A stretch of 64,000 nucleotides of DNA from Leadbetterella sp964563435 (GCA_964563435.1 CAZLXI010000007.1:1-64000), one strand, 5' to 3'; counted from the first letter of the stretch, positions 42,837-51,678 are shown. Program-made: numbers and translations. Notes: generated by a model not told the origin, from the letters alone.

Positions 42837-42900
42837 TTGGAATCCTTTTAGAGAGAAAAGCCGGAATTACCGGGCAGAAGCAGAAGCAGAAGAGAAGATC
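42787..42900 (+). repeat. Decayed 73-bp duplication of the regulator 3' end
   Basis: GCCGGAATTACAAAACAGAA (42787) recurs as GCCGGAATTACCGGGCAGAA (42860), continuing through AAGAGAAGAT. The intact gene stop lies between them. Rest of 42901-43096 holds nothing recognised. Confidence 0.7.
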
Positions 42901-43096
42901 ATACGGACTCGAAATACCCGTTTTTGAGGTTAATGATACAGAACGGAGGGCCGACATAGCTTCCCGCTCAAAGCTTGAAATGTCTATTTTCGAAGCTATT
43001 GATCCTTCCTGGCCCGGTGAAAATGAGAAAATGCCGTCAGTTTTGGAATAAACCGGGGAATATGATTTAATTTTGAAGGGATTTATACCCTGTAAC

Positions 43097-43504
43097 ATGA
43101 AGATTATTCAGGACGGCCTGATTTATATCACCTGTCTTCTTATGCTTTTGACTACCTGGAGAGGATTCCGGGGAGCTTCCCGGATCCGGATATTTGAGCA
43201 AAGGCAATGGCGAATGCTGAGATTGATCAGCTTTCTTACTTACGTTAATCTTGGCTGGGCTTTGGCGGAGGTCATTCAGGATGTATTCCGCGATGCAGAT
43301 CCCGGTCAGTTTCTTACTACAGAAATTCTTGCGCTGTTTTTTGTAGTGGTTTGGATCAGCCTCGGGATGGGAAAGATCCGAAGCACATTGATCCACGGCA
43401 AGAAGTACGCCGCCGTATTCCTGTATTTTGGTATCGCGTTGATCGTTATGCTCCTGTTGCTGGGTTACAAAAAGTTCTGGAATTATGCCGGTATTATTTT
43501 TTGA
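43097..43504 (+). CDS. Unknown four-helix membrane protein
   Basis: 135 aa from the ATG at 43097 (MKIIQDGLIYITCLLMLLTT); an ATG at 43073 adds 8 residues. Four hydrophobic segments (about 6-22, 42-60, 76-92, 105-128) separated by basic loops predict an inner membrane protein. I do not recognise a family. Its stop overlaps the start of a broken DCC-family gene, a pair that may once have been coupled. Confidence 0.6.
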   Translation: MKIIQDGLIYITCLLMLLTTWRGFRGASRIRIFEQRQWRMLRLISFLTYVNLGWALAEVIQDVFRDADPGQFLTTEILALFFVVVWISLGMGKIRSTLIHGKKYAAVFLYFGIALIVMLLLLGYKKFWNYAGIIF

Positions 43505-43580
43505 CGGGGAATGTGTACTGTGCAATACGGTACCACAACATTACGTTTCCGAAAACCTTTATGCCCTTAATTTGGGTTAA
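43485..43580 (+). pseudogene. N-terminal remnant of a DCC/DUF393 family gene
   Basis: ATG at 43485 reads MPVLFFDGECVLCNTV, which matches the start of DUF393 (DCC family, thiol-disulfide-oxidoreductase-like; signature FFDGxCxLCN) with both cysteines, then runs into unrelated codons and stops at 43578-43580 after 31 aa. The normal protein has about 120-150 aa, so the rest is deleted. It overlaps the preceding gene's end by 20 bp. Confidence 0.55.
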
Positions 43581-43586
43581 AAGATG

Positions 43587-43594
43587 TAGATTTG
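43587..43594 (+). promoter_or_regulatory. -7 element for the heme-binding dehydrogenase
   Basis: TAGATTTG, full match, 24 bp before the ATG at 43618. It supports that start over the upstream in-frame codons at 43351 and 43561. Confidence 0.5.
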
Positions 43595-43617
43595 TGCTGC
43601 TTATCGCATACGATATT

Positions 43618-46605
43618 ATGTTTAGAGTCGGGCTTATAATTGTGCTTCTGGGAGCGGGAATTTCCTGTAAAAAGAATTCAGAAAACCGGTTTGACCGCTT
43701 CCCGGAGGGAAAGAAGAAAGAATTTATCACCATTGAAGGGATAAATGTACCCGATAATGACCTGGAAGCCGGCCTGTTTGCCTCAGAACCGGACGTATTT
43801 AACCCTACCAATATGGATATCGACCATAAAGGAAGGGTGTGGCTTTGTGAGGCATATAACTACCGGAATGACGTCAATCACGTACCTTATGAGAAAAAAG
43901 GGGATAAAATTCTTATCCTGGAAGATACGGATGGTGACGGGAAAGCAGATAAGACCAAAGTATTCTACCAGGGAGAAGATGTAAATGCTGCGTTGGGGAT
44001 ATGTGTTCTGGGCAATAAGGTGATCGTTTCTGCCAGCCCGAATGTATTTGTTTTCACCGATGAGGACGGGGACGATGTGCCCGATAAAAAGGAGATTCTT
44101 TTTAAAACCGCGGGAGGTCTGCAAAGCGATCACGGTGTTCATGCCATGATTTTCGGCCCTGATGGCAAGCTCTATTTTAATTTCGGTAACCACGGTACGG
44201 GCCTGACCGACCGGGAAGGTAAGCCCTTGAAGGATATCCACGGACGTGAAATAGGCCAGACCCTGCAGCCCTTCCAGGACGGAATGGCCCTCCGCTGTGA
44301 TATCGATGCGAAAAATTTTGAAGTGATAGGCTGGAATTTCAGGAATAATTATGAGCTCTGCCTCGACTCTTTCGGGCGTATATGGCAGAGTGATAATGAT
44401 GATGACGGTGTCAGAAGTAACCGGATCAATTATGTTCTTCCTTATGGAAATTACGGTTATAAAGATGAGATGACGGGCGCCGACTGGAGGGCCTACCGTA
44501 CTAACAAGGAAGATTCTGTATGGAAGCAGCACTGGCATCAGAATGACCCCGGCGTAGTGCCCAATCTCCGGGTCATCGGGGCAGGGTCACCCACCGGGAT
44601 ATTTGTTTATGAAGGCGACCTTCTCCCGGAGAAATATCGCGGAGCCCTTTTTCTGGGGGATGCCGTAAATAACGATATTATTGCTTACCGGATCCATAAG
44701 CAGAATGCAGGGTATGCATTAAGCACCCAGACGGTACTCAATGCTTCAGAGAAAGACCAATGGTTCCGGCCTTCGGATGTGGCGGCAGGTCCTGACGGAT
44801 CCGTTTTTGTGGCTGACTGGTATGATGTGAGTGTTGGCGGCCACTTTATCGGTGACCTTGAAAAGGGCAGGATCTACCGGGTATACCCCAAAGGGAAAGG
44901 AGGCTACAAAGTTCCGGCTTATGATTATAACGATGTGGCCTCCTGTATGGAGGCATTAAAGAATCCGTCCAATTCTGTTCGTTATATGGCCTGGACCGGT
45001 CTGAAGCGTAAAGGAAAGGCTGTGGAAAAAGAATTGTATGCGCTGGCCAAAGCTGACCAACCCGTATTTACGGCCCGGGCTTTATGGTTGCTGAAGGACC
45101 TGAATCCGGCTTATCTTGAAGAATTCTCCCTTCACCCGGATGAAGATATCCGTGCGGCTACGGTACGGATGGCACCACAGGAGAATAATTCTTCATTTTT
45201 TACCCGGATGTCCCTCGATCCTTCCTACCAGGTGAAGCAGGCGGTGGCTACCCGGATCTACCTGACAGATAACGCGGAAGCCTGGCTGAACCTGGCGAAT
45301 ACCTATAAGACGGGAGACCGCTGGCTGCTGGAGGCTTTGGGAATAGGCGCTACAGGCCACTGGGATGTTTACCTCGAAAAATACCTGGCCGGGAAGTCCT
45401 CGCTTAACAGCCCCGAAGCCCGTGATATCATCTGGAGAAGCCGGAGTAAAAATACGCCGGAATACCTGGCGGAGATCATCCGGAATACGCCTTTTGAAAG
45501 CACGATGCGCTATTTCAGAGCCTTTGATTTCCAGGAGACCGACGTCCGGAACAAGGCGCTGCTTACCTTGCTGAAGGACTCGCGGACAGAGGAACTGAAG
45601 CTACTTATTTTCAAGCATTTTGATACAAAATCCATTTTGCAGAACCAGGATTTTCAAAAGATGATACCTGCCGTGCTCGCCGGGATCAGGAGTGATCGGG
45701 ACTTCCTGGATATTGCACTGAAATACCATATTTCAGGTGAACGAACGCGCGTTTTAAGTATTTTGGACAAAAGTGAAGACCCTGTGCTTTACCGGCAGGC
45801 TGCCGATGTGGCCAACGCCCTGTTTGGTATAGGGATCCTGAAGGAAGCTCTTAACCGGAAACCCCTCGATAAGAATTTTGCGGTCAGGAGGATAGAGCGA
45901 ATGGGCCTGGTGGATCATGAAGTGGTGACCAAACAGCTGATCCAGGTATTTACGAACCGGAAATACCCGTTTGAGCTCAGGGAAGCGGCCGTTCTGGCCA
46001 TGGAAGGCTACCTGAGCGATGTCCGCCTCTGGGACCTGATGAAAGTAAACAAAGTAAGTAAGGAGCTAATCCCTGCCGCGAAAGAAGTGCTGCGCAAAAC
46101 GTTTCATAACGACATAAAAGTGGAGTTCGAGCATGTTTATGGTAGTCCGGAGGCTGCTCAGGCTTTCCCTATACCTGACTTCAGTTCCGGGATCGGGAAT
46201 GTGGCTAACGGGAAGAAAGCTTTTCAGAACATGTGTTCGGTGTGCCACAGTGACGGAACCTCGGGAAGTGATTTCGGCCCTTCACTGGCATCAATCGGTA
46301 AAAAGCTGACCCGGGAAGGGCTTTACAACGCCATTGTTTACCCTAACCAGGGGATCAACCTGGGGTATGAGACCAGCCTGATCACCTTTACCGATGGGAG
46401 TACGATGAAGGCTATCGTTACCAGTAAAACTTCGGATGCCTACCTGGTGAAAGTGTTGGGTGAACTGGAGCAGCGAAGATACCCTCATAGCCAGATAAAA
46501 TCGGTTCAGGCGCTGGATAAGGAATCTTTTATGCCCCCCTTTCCGCTGCCCGAGCAGGATATGCTGGATCTCATTTCCTATCTTTCAGCTCTGAAAAAGG
46601 GCTAA
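43618..46605 (+). CDS. Membrane-bound dehydrogenase with HEAT repeats and c-type cytochrome domain
   Basis: 995 aa from the ATG at 43618: predicted lipoprotein (MFRVGLIIVLLGAGISC). N-terminal beta-propeller-like domain (about 35-440: NPTNMDIDHKGRVWLCEAYN, LQSDHGVHAMIFGPDGKLYF, DVAAGPDGSVFVADWYD), HEAT-like middle (about 450-830), and a C-terminal heme-binding domain with CSVCH at about 872-876 and the EDMLDLISYLSALKKG-like end. This matches the Pirellula/Verrucomicrobium-type membrane-bound dehydrogenase + heme-binding pair, probably oxidising sugars in the periplasm. An in-frame upstream extension (from 43351) overlaps the membrane gene and is rejected. Confidence 0.9.
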   Translation: MFRVGLIIVLLGAGISCKKNSENRFDRFPEGKKKEFITIEGINVPDNDLEAGLFASEPDVFNPTNMDIDHKGRVWLCEAYNYRNDVNHVPYEKKGDKILILEDTDGDGKADKTKVFYQGEDVNAALGICVLGNKVIVSASPNVFVFTDEDGDDVPDKKEILFKTAGGLQSDHGVHAMIFGPDGKLYFNFGNHGTGLTDREGKPLKDIHGREIGQTLQPFQDGMALRCDIDAKNFEVIGWNFRNNYELCLDSFGRIWQSDNDDDGVRSNRINYVLPYGNYGYKDEMTGADWRAYRTNKEDSVWKQHWHQNDPGVVPNLRVIGAGSPTGIFVYEGDLLPEKYRGALFLGDAVNNDIIAYRIHKQNAGYALSTQTVLNASEKDQWFRPSDVAAGPDGSVFVADWYDVSVGGHFIGDLEKGRIYRVYPKGKGGYKVPAYDYNDVASCMEALKNPSNSVRYMAWTGLKRKGKAVEKELYALAKADQPVFTARALWLLKDLNPAYLEEFSLHPDEDIRAATVRMAPQENNSSFFTRMSLDPSYQVKQAVATRIYLTDNAEAWLNLANTYKTGDRWLLEALGIGATGHWDVYLEKYLAGKSSLNSPEARDIIWRSRSKNTPEYLAEIIRNTPFESTMRYFRAFDFQETDVRNKALLTLLKDSRTEELKLLIFKHFDTKSILQNQDFQKMIPAVLAGIRSDRDFLDIALKYHISGERTRVLSILDKSEDPVLYRQAADVANALFGIGILKEALNRKPLDKNFAVRRIERMGLVDHEVVTKQLIQVFTNRKYPFELREAAVLAMEGYLSDVRLWDLMKVNKVSKELIPAAKEVLRKTFHNDIKVEFEHVYGSPEAAQAFPIPDFSSGIGNVANGKKAFQNMCSVCHSDGTSGSDFGPSLASIGKKLTREGLYNAIVYPNQGINLGYETSLITFTDGSTMKAIVTSKTSDAYLVKVLGELEQRRYPHSQIKSVQALDKESFMPPFPLPEQDMLDLISYLSALKKG

Positions 46606-46654
46606 ACTTTTGAGATCTGTCAGATTCTCCTGTCTTCCCGGCCTGACAAATGGC

Positions 46655-47329
46655 TTATAAAATGCTTTTAAGATCTTTCAGTTCCCGGATCACTCCATGC
46701 GAAGAGGCGCTGCCGGCGGGATCAAAATGGATGAAGGGCAAGCCGGCATTTTCTGACCCGGTTTTATCGGCGATCTCATCATCTCCGATGTAAACGGAAC
46801 GATCCTGAGTAGTTCCGGCCGATCTTAAAGCATAATCGAAGATCTTTATATCTGGCTTTTTTGCTCCTGAAATGTCGCTGGTAATGATCTGGTCGAAATA
46901 AGAAAGTATACCGCTTTCCGTCATTTTCCGGGTCTGAATATCCAGGAAGCCGTTGCTGATGATGTGCAGCTGATATTTGGGATGCAAATATTCCAGAACT
47001 TCCAGGGCGCCATCGATCAGGTGCTTCTGAACCGGAAGCAATCGCATGAACTCATCGTTCATGGCCAGTGACTCTTCCTCGGTACAGGGTATGTCTAAAG
47101 CCAGGAGGGTATTCCTGAACCGGGTTCTGCGCAGTTCATCATGGGTAAGGGTATAGGCTTCCAACTGTCGCCAAAGCCCTCTGTTGATCACCCTGAAAGT
47201 GCCGACAAAGGCTTCGTAGGGGACCTTCCCGGCGATCTGGTGGGTATGGATTGCTTTGAGGCAGGTTTCCGAGTTTCGTTCAAAATCCCACAGGGTATGG
47301 TCGAGGTCAAAGAAAACATGCTCGATCAT
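46655..47329 (-). CDS. HAD-family phosphatase, YjjG-like nucleotidase
   Basis: 224-aa HAD hydrolase: motif I FFDLDHTLWDFERN (nucleophile D in DLD), motif II in HIISNGF, lysine in SGAKKPDIKIF, motif III VYIGDDEIADKTGSENAG. The cap is the alpha-helical C1 type. YjjG-like members dephosphorylate non-canonical pyrimidine nucleotides. The start overlaps the ferredoxin stop by 4 bp (ATGA), so it is translationally coupled to it. Confidence 0.9.
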   Translation of the reverse strand: MIEHVFFDLDHTLWDFERNSETCLKAIHTHQIAGKVPYEAFVGTFRVINRGLWRQLEAYTLTHDELRRTRFRNTLLALDIPCTEEESLAMNDEFMRLLPVQKHLIDGALEVLEYLHPKYQLHIISNGFLDIQTRKMTESGILSYFDQIITSDISGAKKPDIKIFDYALRSAGTTQDRSVYIGDDEIADKTGSENAGLPFIHFDPAGSASSHGVIRELKDLKSIL

Positions 47330-47634
47330 TCTTCCGGCAGGATGAGGCGTTCCACCGGCTTATTGTTCAGGATATGGCTTTCGAAGATCTCGTCCACATC
47401 TTCCGGGGTTACATGACCATAAAAAATACCTTCGGGATAAACTACCATGCCCGGACCGAACGCACAAACATCCAGGCATCCGGTCTTTTGAGCCCGCATG
47501 GTCCTGTTCAAGCCGTTTTCTTTGAGCTTTTCCTTGAAGAGGTCTACCAGCACCATCCCGCGATCACTCCCGCAGCACTTTTTTGGGGCGGGCTTATCAT
47601 TGGTACAGATAAAGATATGTTTTTCGTATTTCAT
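47326..47634 (-). CDS. Thioredoxin-like [2Fe-2S] ferredoxin
   Basis: 102-aa protein with four cysteines in the pattern of (2Fe-2S) thioredoxin-like ferredoxins: ICTNDKPAPKKCCGSDRG and RAQKTGCLDVCAFGPGMVVY. Soluble electron carrier. Operon with the HAD gene. The 64 bp before the start includes GTGTCTAAAAAGTG, resembling the tip of the neighbouring dispersed repeat. Confidence 0.88.
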   Translation of the reverse strand: MKYEKHIFICTNDKPAPKKCCGSDRGMVLVDLFKEKLKENGLNRTMRAQKTGCLDVCAFGPGMVVYPEGIFYGHVTPEDVDEIFESHILNNKPVERLILPEE

Positions 47635-47697
47635 ATGTTTGATAGTTTTGAGTTCTGTGAGGGTGTCTAAAAAGTGTCAACTGTTTATGGCCCGGGA

Positions 47698-47820
47698 AGA
47701 TGTTTAAAAAGTGCGCAAAATGCAAGGCGTTGAGGATGAGGCCGAAGGAGCATACTAAAGGTATGTGACAGAGGTCGAATTCTGAAACAACGCAGCAGTT
47801 TGTGTACTTTTTAAACATCT
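47698..47820 (+). mobile_element. MITE-like dispersed repeat, copy 1
   Basis: 123 bp bounded by AGATGTTTAAAAAGT and ACTTTTTAAACATCT (extending to GA.../...TC here). The central 51 bp (about 47718-47768) are identical to copy 2. The right end contains the aroE stop codon and the last two codons (Asp-Val). No ORF for a transposase. Confidence 0.7.
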
Positions 47821-48569
47821 TCGGAATTCCAGATCTCCCATGACTTTTCTGCCTGGTAAACCAGCATTGGATAACCGTTAATGTTTTTTGCGCCCTTTGC
47901 TTTTCCTTTTTTCATGTAAAGGGTTTCTTCCGGGTTATACACCAGGTCGTAAAGAAAATGGGCATTGCTCATCAGCTCATAATTCAATTCCGGGGCCGTA
48001 TCGGTTTTGGGAAAAGTACCCAGCGGCGTACAATTGATGATCAGGGTATGATCTACCAGCAGGGTATTGGCCTTCTCATAGGAGATCCGGTCGTCACCGG
48101 CTGACCGCGACACCAGCTTATGCGGGATAGCCATATCTTCCAGGGCCACCCGTATGGCGCGTGCAGCGCCGCCGTTTCCCAGCACCAGGGCATTTTCGGG
48201 GGTATTCCCGTCCAGGAATTCTTCCAGCGAACGCCGGAAACCGTAATAATCGCTGTTATAGCCTTTAAGGCACTTATCGTTTTCTACTTTTATCACATTG
48301 ACGGCACCTATACGCTCCGCCGCCGGATCGATCCAGGAAAGATAAGGGAGCACATTCAATTTATGCGGGATGGTCACATTCAACCCTCTCAGGCCTTCGG
48401 TCTCCGAAATGATGCCGGGCAAAGCACGGATGTCCTCTATTTCAAAGAGATCATAGCGATGGCTTTCCGAAAGGCCTTGCTCTTCAAACTTCTCTGTGAA
48501 ATACCGTTTGGAAAAAGAGTGAGAGAGGGGAAATCCGATCAACCCGAATCTGTATTTGGCGCTTTGCAT
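47811..48569 (-). CDS. aroE: Shikimate dehydrogenase
   Basis: 252 aa from the ATG at 48569 (MQSAKYRFGLIGFPLSHSFS), chosen because AroE proteins begin at this strand; an upstream ATG at 48596 adds 9 residues. Reduces 3-dehydroshikimate in aromatic amino-acid synthesis. Seen: GFPLSHSFSK, NVTIPHK with catalytic lysine, NADP site LVLGNGGAARAI, and NCTPLGTFP. The C-terminus ends in Glu-Asp-Val, with Asp-Val-stop supplied by the end of the dispersed repeat. Confidence 0.94.
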   Translation of the reverse strand: MQSAKYRFGLIGFPLSHSFSKRYFTEKFEEQGLSESHRYDLFEIEDIRALPGIISETEGLRGLNVTIPHKLNVLPYLSWIDPAAERIGAVNVIKVENDKCLKGYNSDYYGFRRSLEEFLDGNTPENALVLGNGGAARAIRVALEDMAIPHKLVSRSAGDDRISYEKANTLLVDHTLIINCTPLGTFPKTDTAPELNYELMSNAHFLYDLVYNPEETLYMKKGKAKGAKNINGYPMLVYQAEKSWEIWNSEDV

Positions 48570-48610
48570 TTCCAAATGTTTAAACTGCAGAGACACAAAA
48601 TTTTGCGTCT

Positions 48611-49255
48611 CTATTTTTTGCCGAACTTCATTTTGATAAACCCTATGATCATGGGAAGCACAGAGATAAAGATAATACCTAAAACCACTTTTTCAAAATT
48701 GGCCTTCACCCATTCGTTGGCTCCCAGGAAATATCCCAGCAGGGTAATGCTGGTCACCCAGATCACGGCACCAATAATGCAGAAGAGAATATACCTCGGG
48801 TACCGCATGCTGCCGGCACCGGCCACAAAGGGCGCTACGGTACGGATGATAGGCATAAAGCGGGCCAGGATCACCGCCACCCCACCGTGTTTTGCATAGA
48901 ATTCTTCGGTTTGCTCAATGTACTCCCGCTTCAGAAACAGGATCTTTTCCCGGGATTTGATATAATGGCCGAAACGGCTTCCTACAAAATAATTAACATT
49001 ATCGCCCAGTAGGGCGGCACTGATCAGCAAGGGGATCACCACCGTCACATCCAGCTGCCCGGTAGAGGCGGCCAGCAGCCCCACGGCAAAAAGCAGGGAA
49101 TCTCCGGGCAGGAGCGGCATAATGATAAAGCCGGTTTCCACAAATATCACCAGGAAAAGCAACGCATACGTAAGTTTATCGTACTCGGCCAGGAATTGTT
49201 GCAGAACAGTCAGCGGATCTTTTAAAAAGTCAATGATGAAGTAAATCAGTTCCAT
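48611..49255 (-). CDS. DedA family membrane protein
   Basis: 214-aa DedA (SNARE-associated) protein with the family block LPGDSLLFAVGLLAASTGQL and ARFMPIIRTVAPFVAGAGSMRYPRY, a re-entrant core and several helices. Family members move lipid carriers (undecaprenyl phosphate or phosphatidylethanolamine) across the inner membrane. 2-bp gap after comA, and aroE follows 41 bp downstream. Confidence 0.92.
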   Translation of the reverse strand: MELIYFIIDFLKDPLTVLQQFLAEYDKLTYALLFLVIFVETGFIIMPLLPGDSLLFAVGLLAASTGQLDVTVVIPLLISAALLGDNVNYFVGSRFGHYIKSREKILFLKREYIEQTEEFYAKHGGVAVILARFMPIIRTVAPFVAGAGSMRYPRYILFCIIGAVIWVTSITLLGYFLGANEWVKANFEKVVLGIIFISVLPMIIGFIKMKFGKK

Positions 49256-49257
49256 TA

Positions 49258-50082
49258 TCAGTTATCTTGTTTTAATCGTTCGTCCTGGAAGTACTTGCCC
49301 AGCTTGTATTTTTGTTTGATGTCTTCCGGTAAAAACGATGCAAAAGTGTCGCTTCGCAGTCCCAGCCGGGTGGTTTCAAGGGCAATTGCTTCTTCAGGAG
49401 CAATATTGCCCAGGTTTACATTGGGGCCGATCAGCTTCACAAAATATACCTGCTGGGGTCTTTGCGGGGCTTCCCAGATGATATTTTCAGCGGAGATTGC
49501 ATTGATGATCTCGTCTACCAGTCCCTGGCGTACCTCTCCCGAACTCCGGTAAAGGCCTATATTGCCGCTTTCCCGGGCTTCACCGATCACCTTCCAGGAA
49601 CCCGCCTGCAGCTCACTCCGCATAAGATCGATCCATTTGTAAGGAGCAAATATCTTTTCAGCATCTTTAGAACCTACCTCCGAGAGTACTTTCCCGCGGG
49701 TAGCCAGGCGGGCGATATAATTGCATTTTTCTTCATGGGGTAAGGTAATGGATCCGTCAGACACTTCCGCATATTCCAGTCCGAATTTGTCCAGCACCCG
49801 CAGGTAATCTTCAAACTGGTTCCGGACTACAAAGGCCTCGAAAAGGGTGCCGCCAAAATACACCGGGATATGGTGTGCATGGTACAGGTCGATTTTCTCT
49901 TTAAGATTCTCCGTGATGTAGGAAGTAGCCCAGCCTAATTTGACAATATCCACAAATCGGGAAGCTTTGGAGAGAAAATTCTCCGCTTCTCCGAGGCTGA
50001 GGCCTTTGTCCATGACCATGGTCAGGCCGTTATTACGTGGCTGGGAGGTTCGCTCCGGTATATGCGATAAAGAATAATTCAT
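49258..50082 (-). CDS. comA: Phosphosulfolactate synthase
   Basis: 274-aa ComA-family enzyme that joins sulfite to phosphoenolpyruvate giving (R)-phosphosulfolactate, first known from coenzyme M synthesis. Supporting motifs: KGLSLGEAENFLSKAS, DIVKLGWATSYI, PVYFGGTLFEAF, EYAEVSDGSITLP. In Bacteroidota, which lack coenzyme M, it may serve sulfolactate or sulfonolipid metabolism (inference). First gene of the comA-dedA-aroE group. A full -7 TAGTTTTG (50102-50109) lies 20 bp upstream. Confidence 0.9.
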   Translation of the reverse strand: MNYSLSHIPERTSQPRNNGLTMVMDKGLSLGEAENFLSKASRFVDIVKLGWATSYITENLKEKIDLYHAHHIPVYFGGTLFEAFVVRNQFEDYLRVLDKFGLEYAEVSDGSITLPHEEKCNYIARLATRGKVLSEVGSKDAEKIFAPYKWIDLMRSELQAGSWKVIGEARESGNIGLYRSSGEVRQGLVDEIINAISAENIIWEAPQRPQQVYFVKLIGPNVNLGNIAPEEAIALETTRLGLRSDTFASFLPEDIKQKYKLGKYFQDERLKQDN

Positions 50083-50101
50083 TCAATAATGATTGAAGGC
50101 G

Positions 50102-50109
50102 CAAAACTA
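50102..50109 (-). promoter_or_regulatory. -7 element of the comA operon
   Basis: Minus-strand TAGTTTTG matches TAnnTTTG, 20 bp before the start codon; -33 not clear. Confidence 0.4.
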
Positions 50110-50197
50110 CGAAATACTGCGAGTTTTCAGTTAAGAATGACTAAAAAATAAGGACCGGTTTCCGGGTCCGGTTCGATGATTTCCGGTATTATTGAGA

Positions 50198-50205
50198 TAT
50201 ATTTG
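50198..50205 (+). promoter_or_regulatory. -7 element of the BamA-like gene
   Basis: TATATTTG, full match, 24 bp before the TTG start at 50229. It favours that start. Confidence 0.45.
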
Positions 50206-50228
50206 CAACTATTTGCAAAATTTTAAGT

Positions 50229-51617
50229 TTGAGATTACCCGGTTTCTTAATAGTGGCCCTGTGGTTTGTGGGGGGGAATGTCGCGGCCTTTGAAAATTCC
50301 ATTTACCAGGTGCGGAGCATCCGGACAGAAGGGAACAAGGTAACGAAAACGTCGATCATTGAGAGGGAAGTGGTATTTAAGGAGGGCGACTTCATTTCGG
50401 CGGATAAGCTGCAGGAAAAGCTGGAACTCACCCGGTCGAATATCACCAATACCAATCTTTTCCTGGAGATCGTGATAGGCCATACGGTCGATTCCCTGCT
50501 AAAGCTGGATGTGACCATTTACGTAAAGGAACGCTGGTACTGGTCGGTATTGCCCTACCTGGCCCTGGGCGACCGCAGCTTTAACGAGTGGTGGTATGAG
50601 CGGGGCAGGGATCTTCGGAGGCTGACCTACGGGGTCAACATGACCCAATACAATTTTACGGGCAATGCGGATATCCTTTATGCCGGCGTGCAGTTGGGTT
50701 TTACACCCCATTATCAGTTGGGCTATTCACGGCCTTATATTGATAAGGAAAAGCGGTTCGGGGTATCGGGCCGCGTGTTTTATACTTCGCGCCGGAACCT
50801 GGCCTACCGGACCTGGAATGATAAACTGTCTTTTATCGGCTCCGATAGCCTGAACTTCAGTCGTTTCGGAGCCTATGCCGACTTCAGGTACCGCCGGGAT
50901 TACAATTACTTTCATACCTGGTTCTTCGGATTTTCGAGGAGCAGGATATCCGATACAGTGGTCATGGCCAACCCGGAGTATTTCGGTGAAGGGAAGGACC
51001 ACCAGACCCTGGTGAATATAGGCTATGAATACCGGGCAGATTTCAGGAATGTAAGACAATATCCGGTCAAAGGTAACTTTTTTGCCGGAAGCATCAATCA
51101 TTTTTTTGCCCTGTACGGAAAAGACCAGACCAACCTGATGCTGACTTATAACCACTATTTTTCCCTGGCCGAAAAATGGTTCCTTGAACTAGGTCTGCGG
51201 GGTAAGGCCTCGCTCCCCCGGAAGCAGAATTATTTCCTGGTCAGCGGATTGGGTTACGGCGGGAATATAGCCCGGGGCTATGAGCTTTACGTGATTGACG
51301 GTCAGTATTTCGCGCTAAACCGGAATACGCTGAAATTTAAGGCTTTTGATCGTAAATTCAATGTGGGATGGATCATCAAAAAGAAGGAATTTTCCATTGT
51401 TCCTGTCACCGTTTACCCGAATGTGTACCTGGATTACGCCTATGTGAAAAACTTTAATCCCGAAAGAAGCAATTCGAGGCTTAGTAATGATCACCTGGTC
51501 GGAGGCGGAGTGGGTATGGATATTGTGACTTTCTACAACATCAACCTTCGCACCTATTACTCGGTCAATCAGATGGGCGAAAGGAAATTGTTTTTCACCA
51601 TCGGACGGGAGTTCTGA
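50229..51617 (+). CDS. BamA/TamA-like outer membrane protein (POTRA + barrel)
   Basis: 462 aa, predicted TTG start at 50229 (no ATG fits the signal MRLPGFLIVALWFVGGNVAA). One POTRA-like unit (about 25-105: RSIRTEGNKVTKTSIIEREV ... TIYVKERWYW) is followed by a surface-antigen-type barrel. It is far smaller than BamA (about 800 aa), so it is probably not the essential assembly factor but a related insertion or secretion protein. Stands alone before sppA (93-bp gap). Confidence 0.82.
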   Translation: MRLPGFLIVALWFVGGNVAAFENSIYQVRSIRTEGNKVTKTSIIEREVVFKEGDFISADKLQEKLELTRSNITNTNLFLEIVIGHTVDSLLKLDVTIYVKERWYWSVLPYLALGDRSFNEWWYERGRDLRRLTYGVNMTQYNFTGNADILYAGVQLGFTPHYQLGYSRPYIDKEKRFGVSGRVFYTSRRNLAYRTWNDKLSFIGSDSLNFSRFGAYADFRYRRDYNYFHTWFFGFSRSRISDTVVMANPEYFGEGKDHQTLVNIGYEYRADFRNVRQYPVKGNFFAGSINHFFALYGKDQTNLMLTYNHYFSLAEKWFLELGLRGKASLPRKQNYFLVSGLGYGGNIARGYELYVIDGQYFALNRNTLKFKAFDRKFNVGWIIKKKEFSIVPVTVYPNVYLDYAYVKNFNPERSNSRLSNDHLVGGGVGMDIVTFYNINLRTYYSVNQMGERKLFFTIGREF

Positions 51618-51678
51618 CCATTCACCCTGCTATTTTTCCGTTTGATCATTTCCCGGAAACAGGTTATACAGGATATAT

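Noticed and set aside
42820..43098. A 92-codon minus-strand frame in the gap after the regulator
   Set aside because: Overlaps the duplicated regulator end; no motif or promoter.
43351..43617. An N-terminal extension of the heme-binding dehydrogenase
   Set aside because: It overlaps a membrane protein gene, lies upstream of a full -7 element, and precedes a clear lipoprotein signal at 43618.
47597..47818. Short frames reading through the dispersed repeat (peptide HIPLVCSFGLILNALH in both copies)
   Set aside because: The similarity follows from identical DNA in the element core; there is no start context or neighbour support for a real peptide.
50229..51617. Annotation as BamA itself
   Set aside because: Only one POTRA-like unit and 462 aa, against five POTRAs and about 800 aa in BamA.
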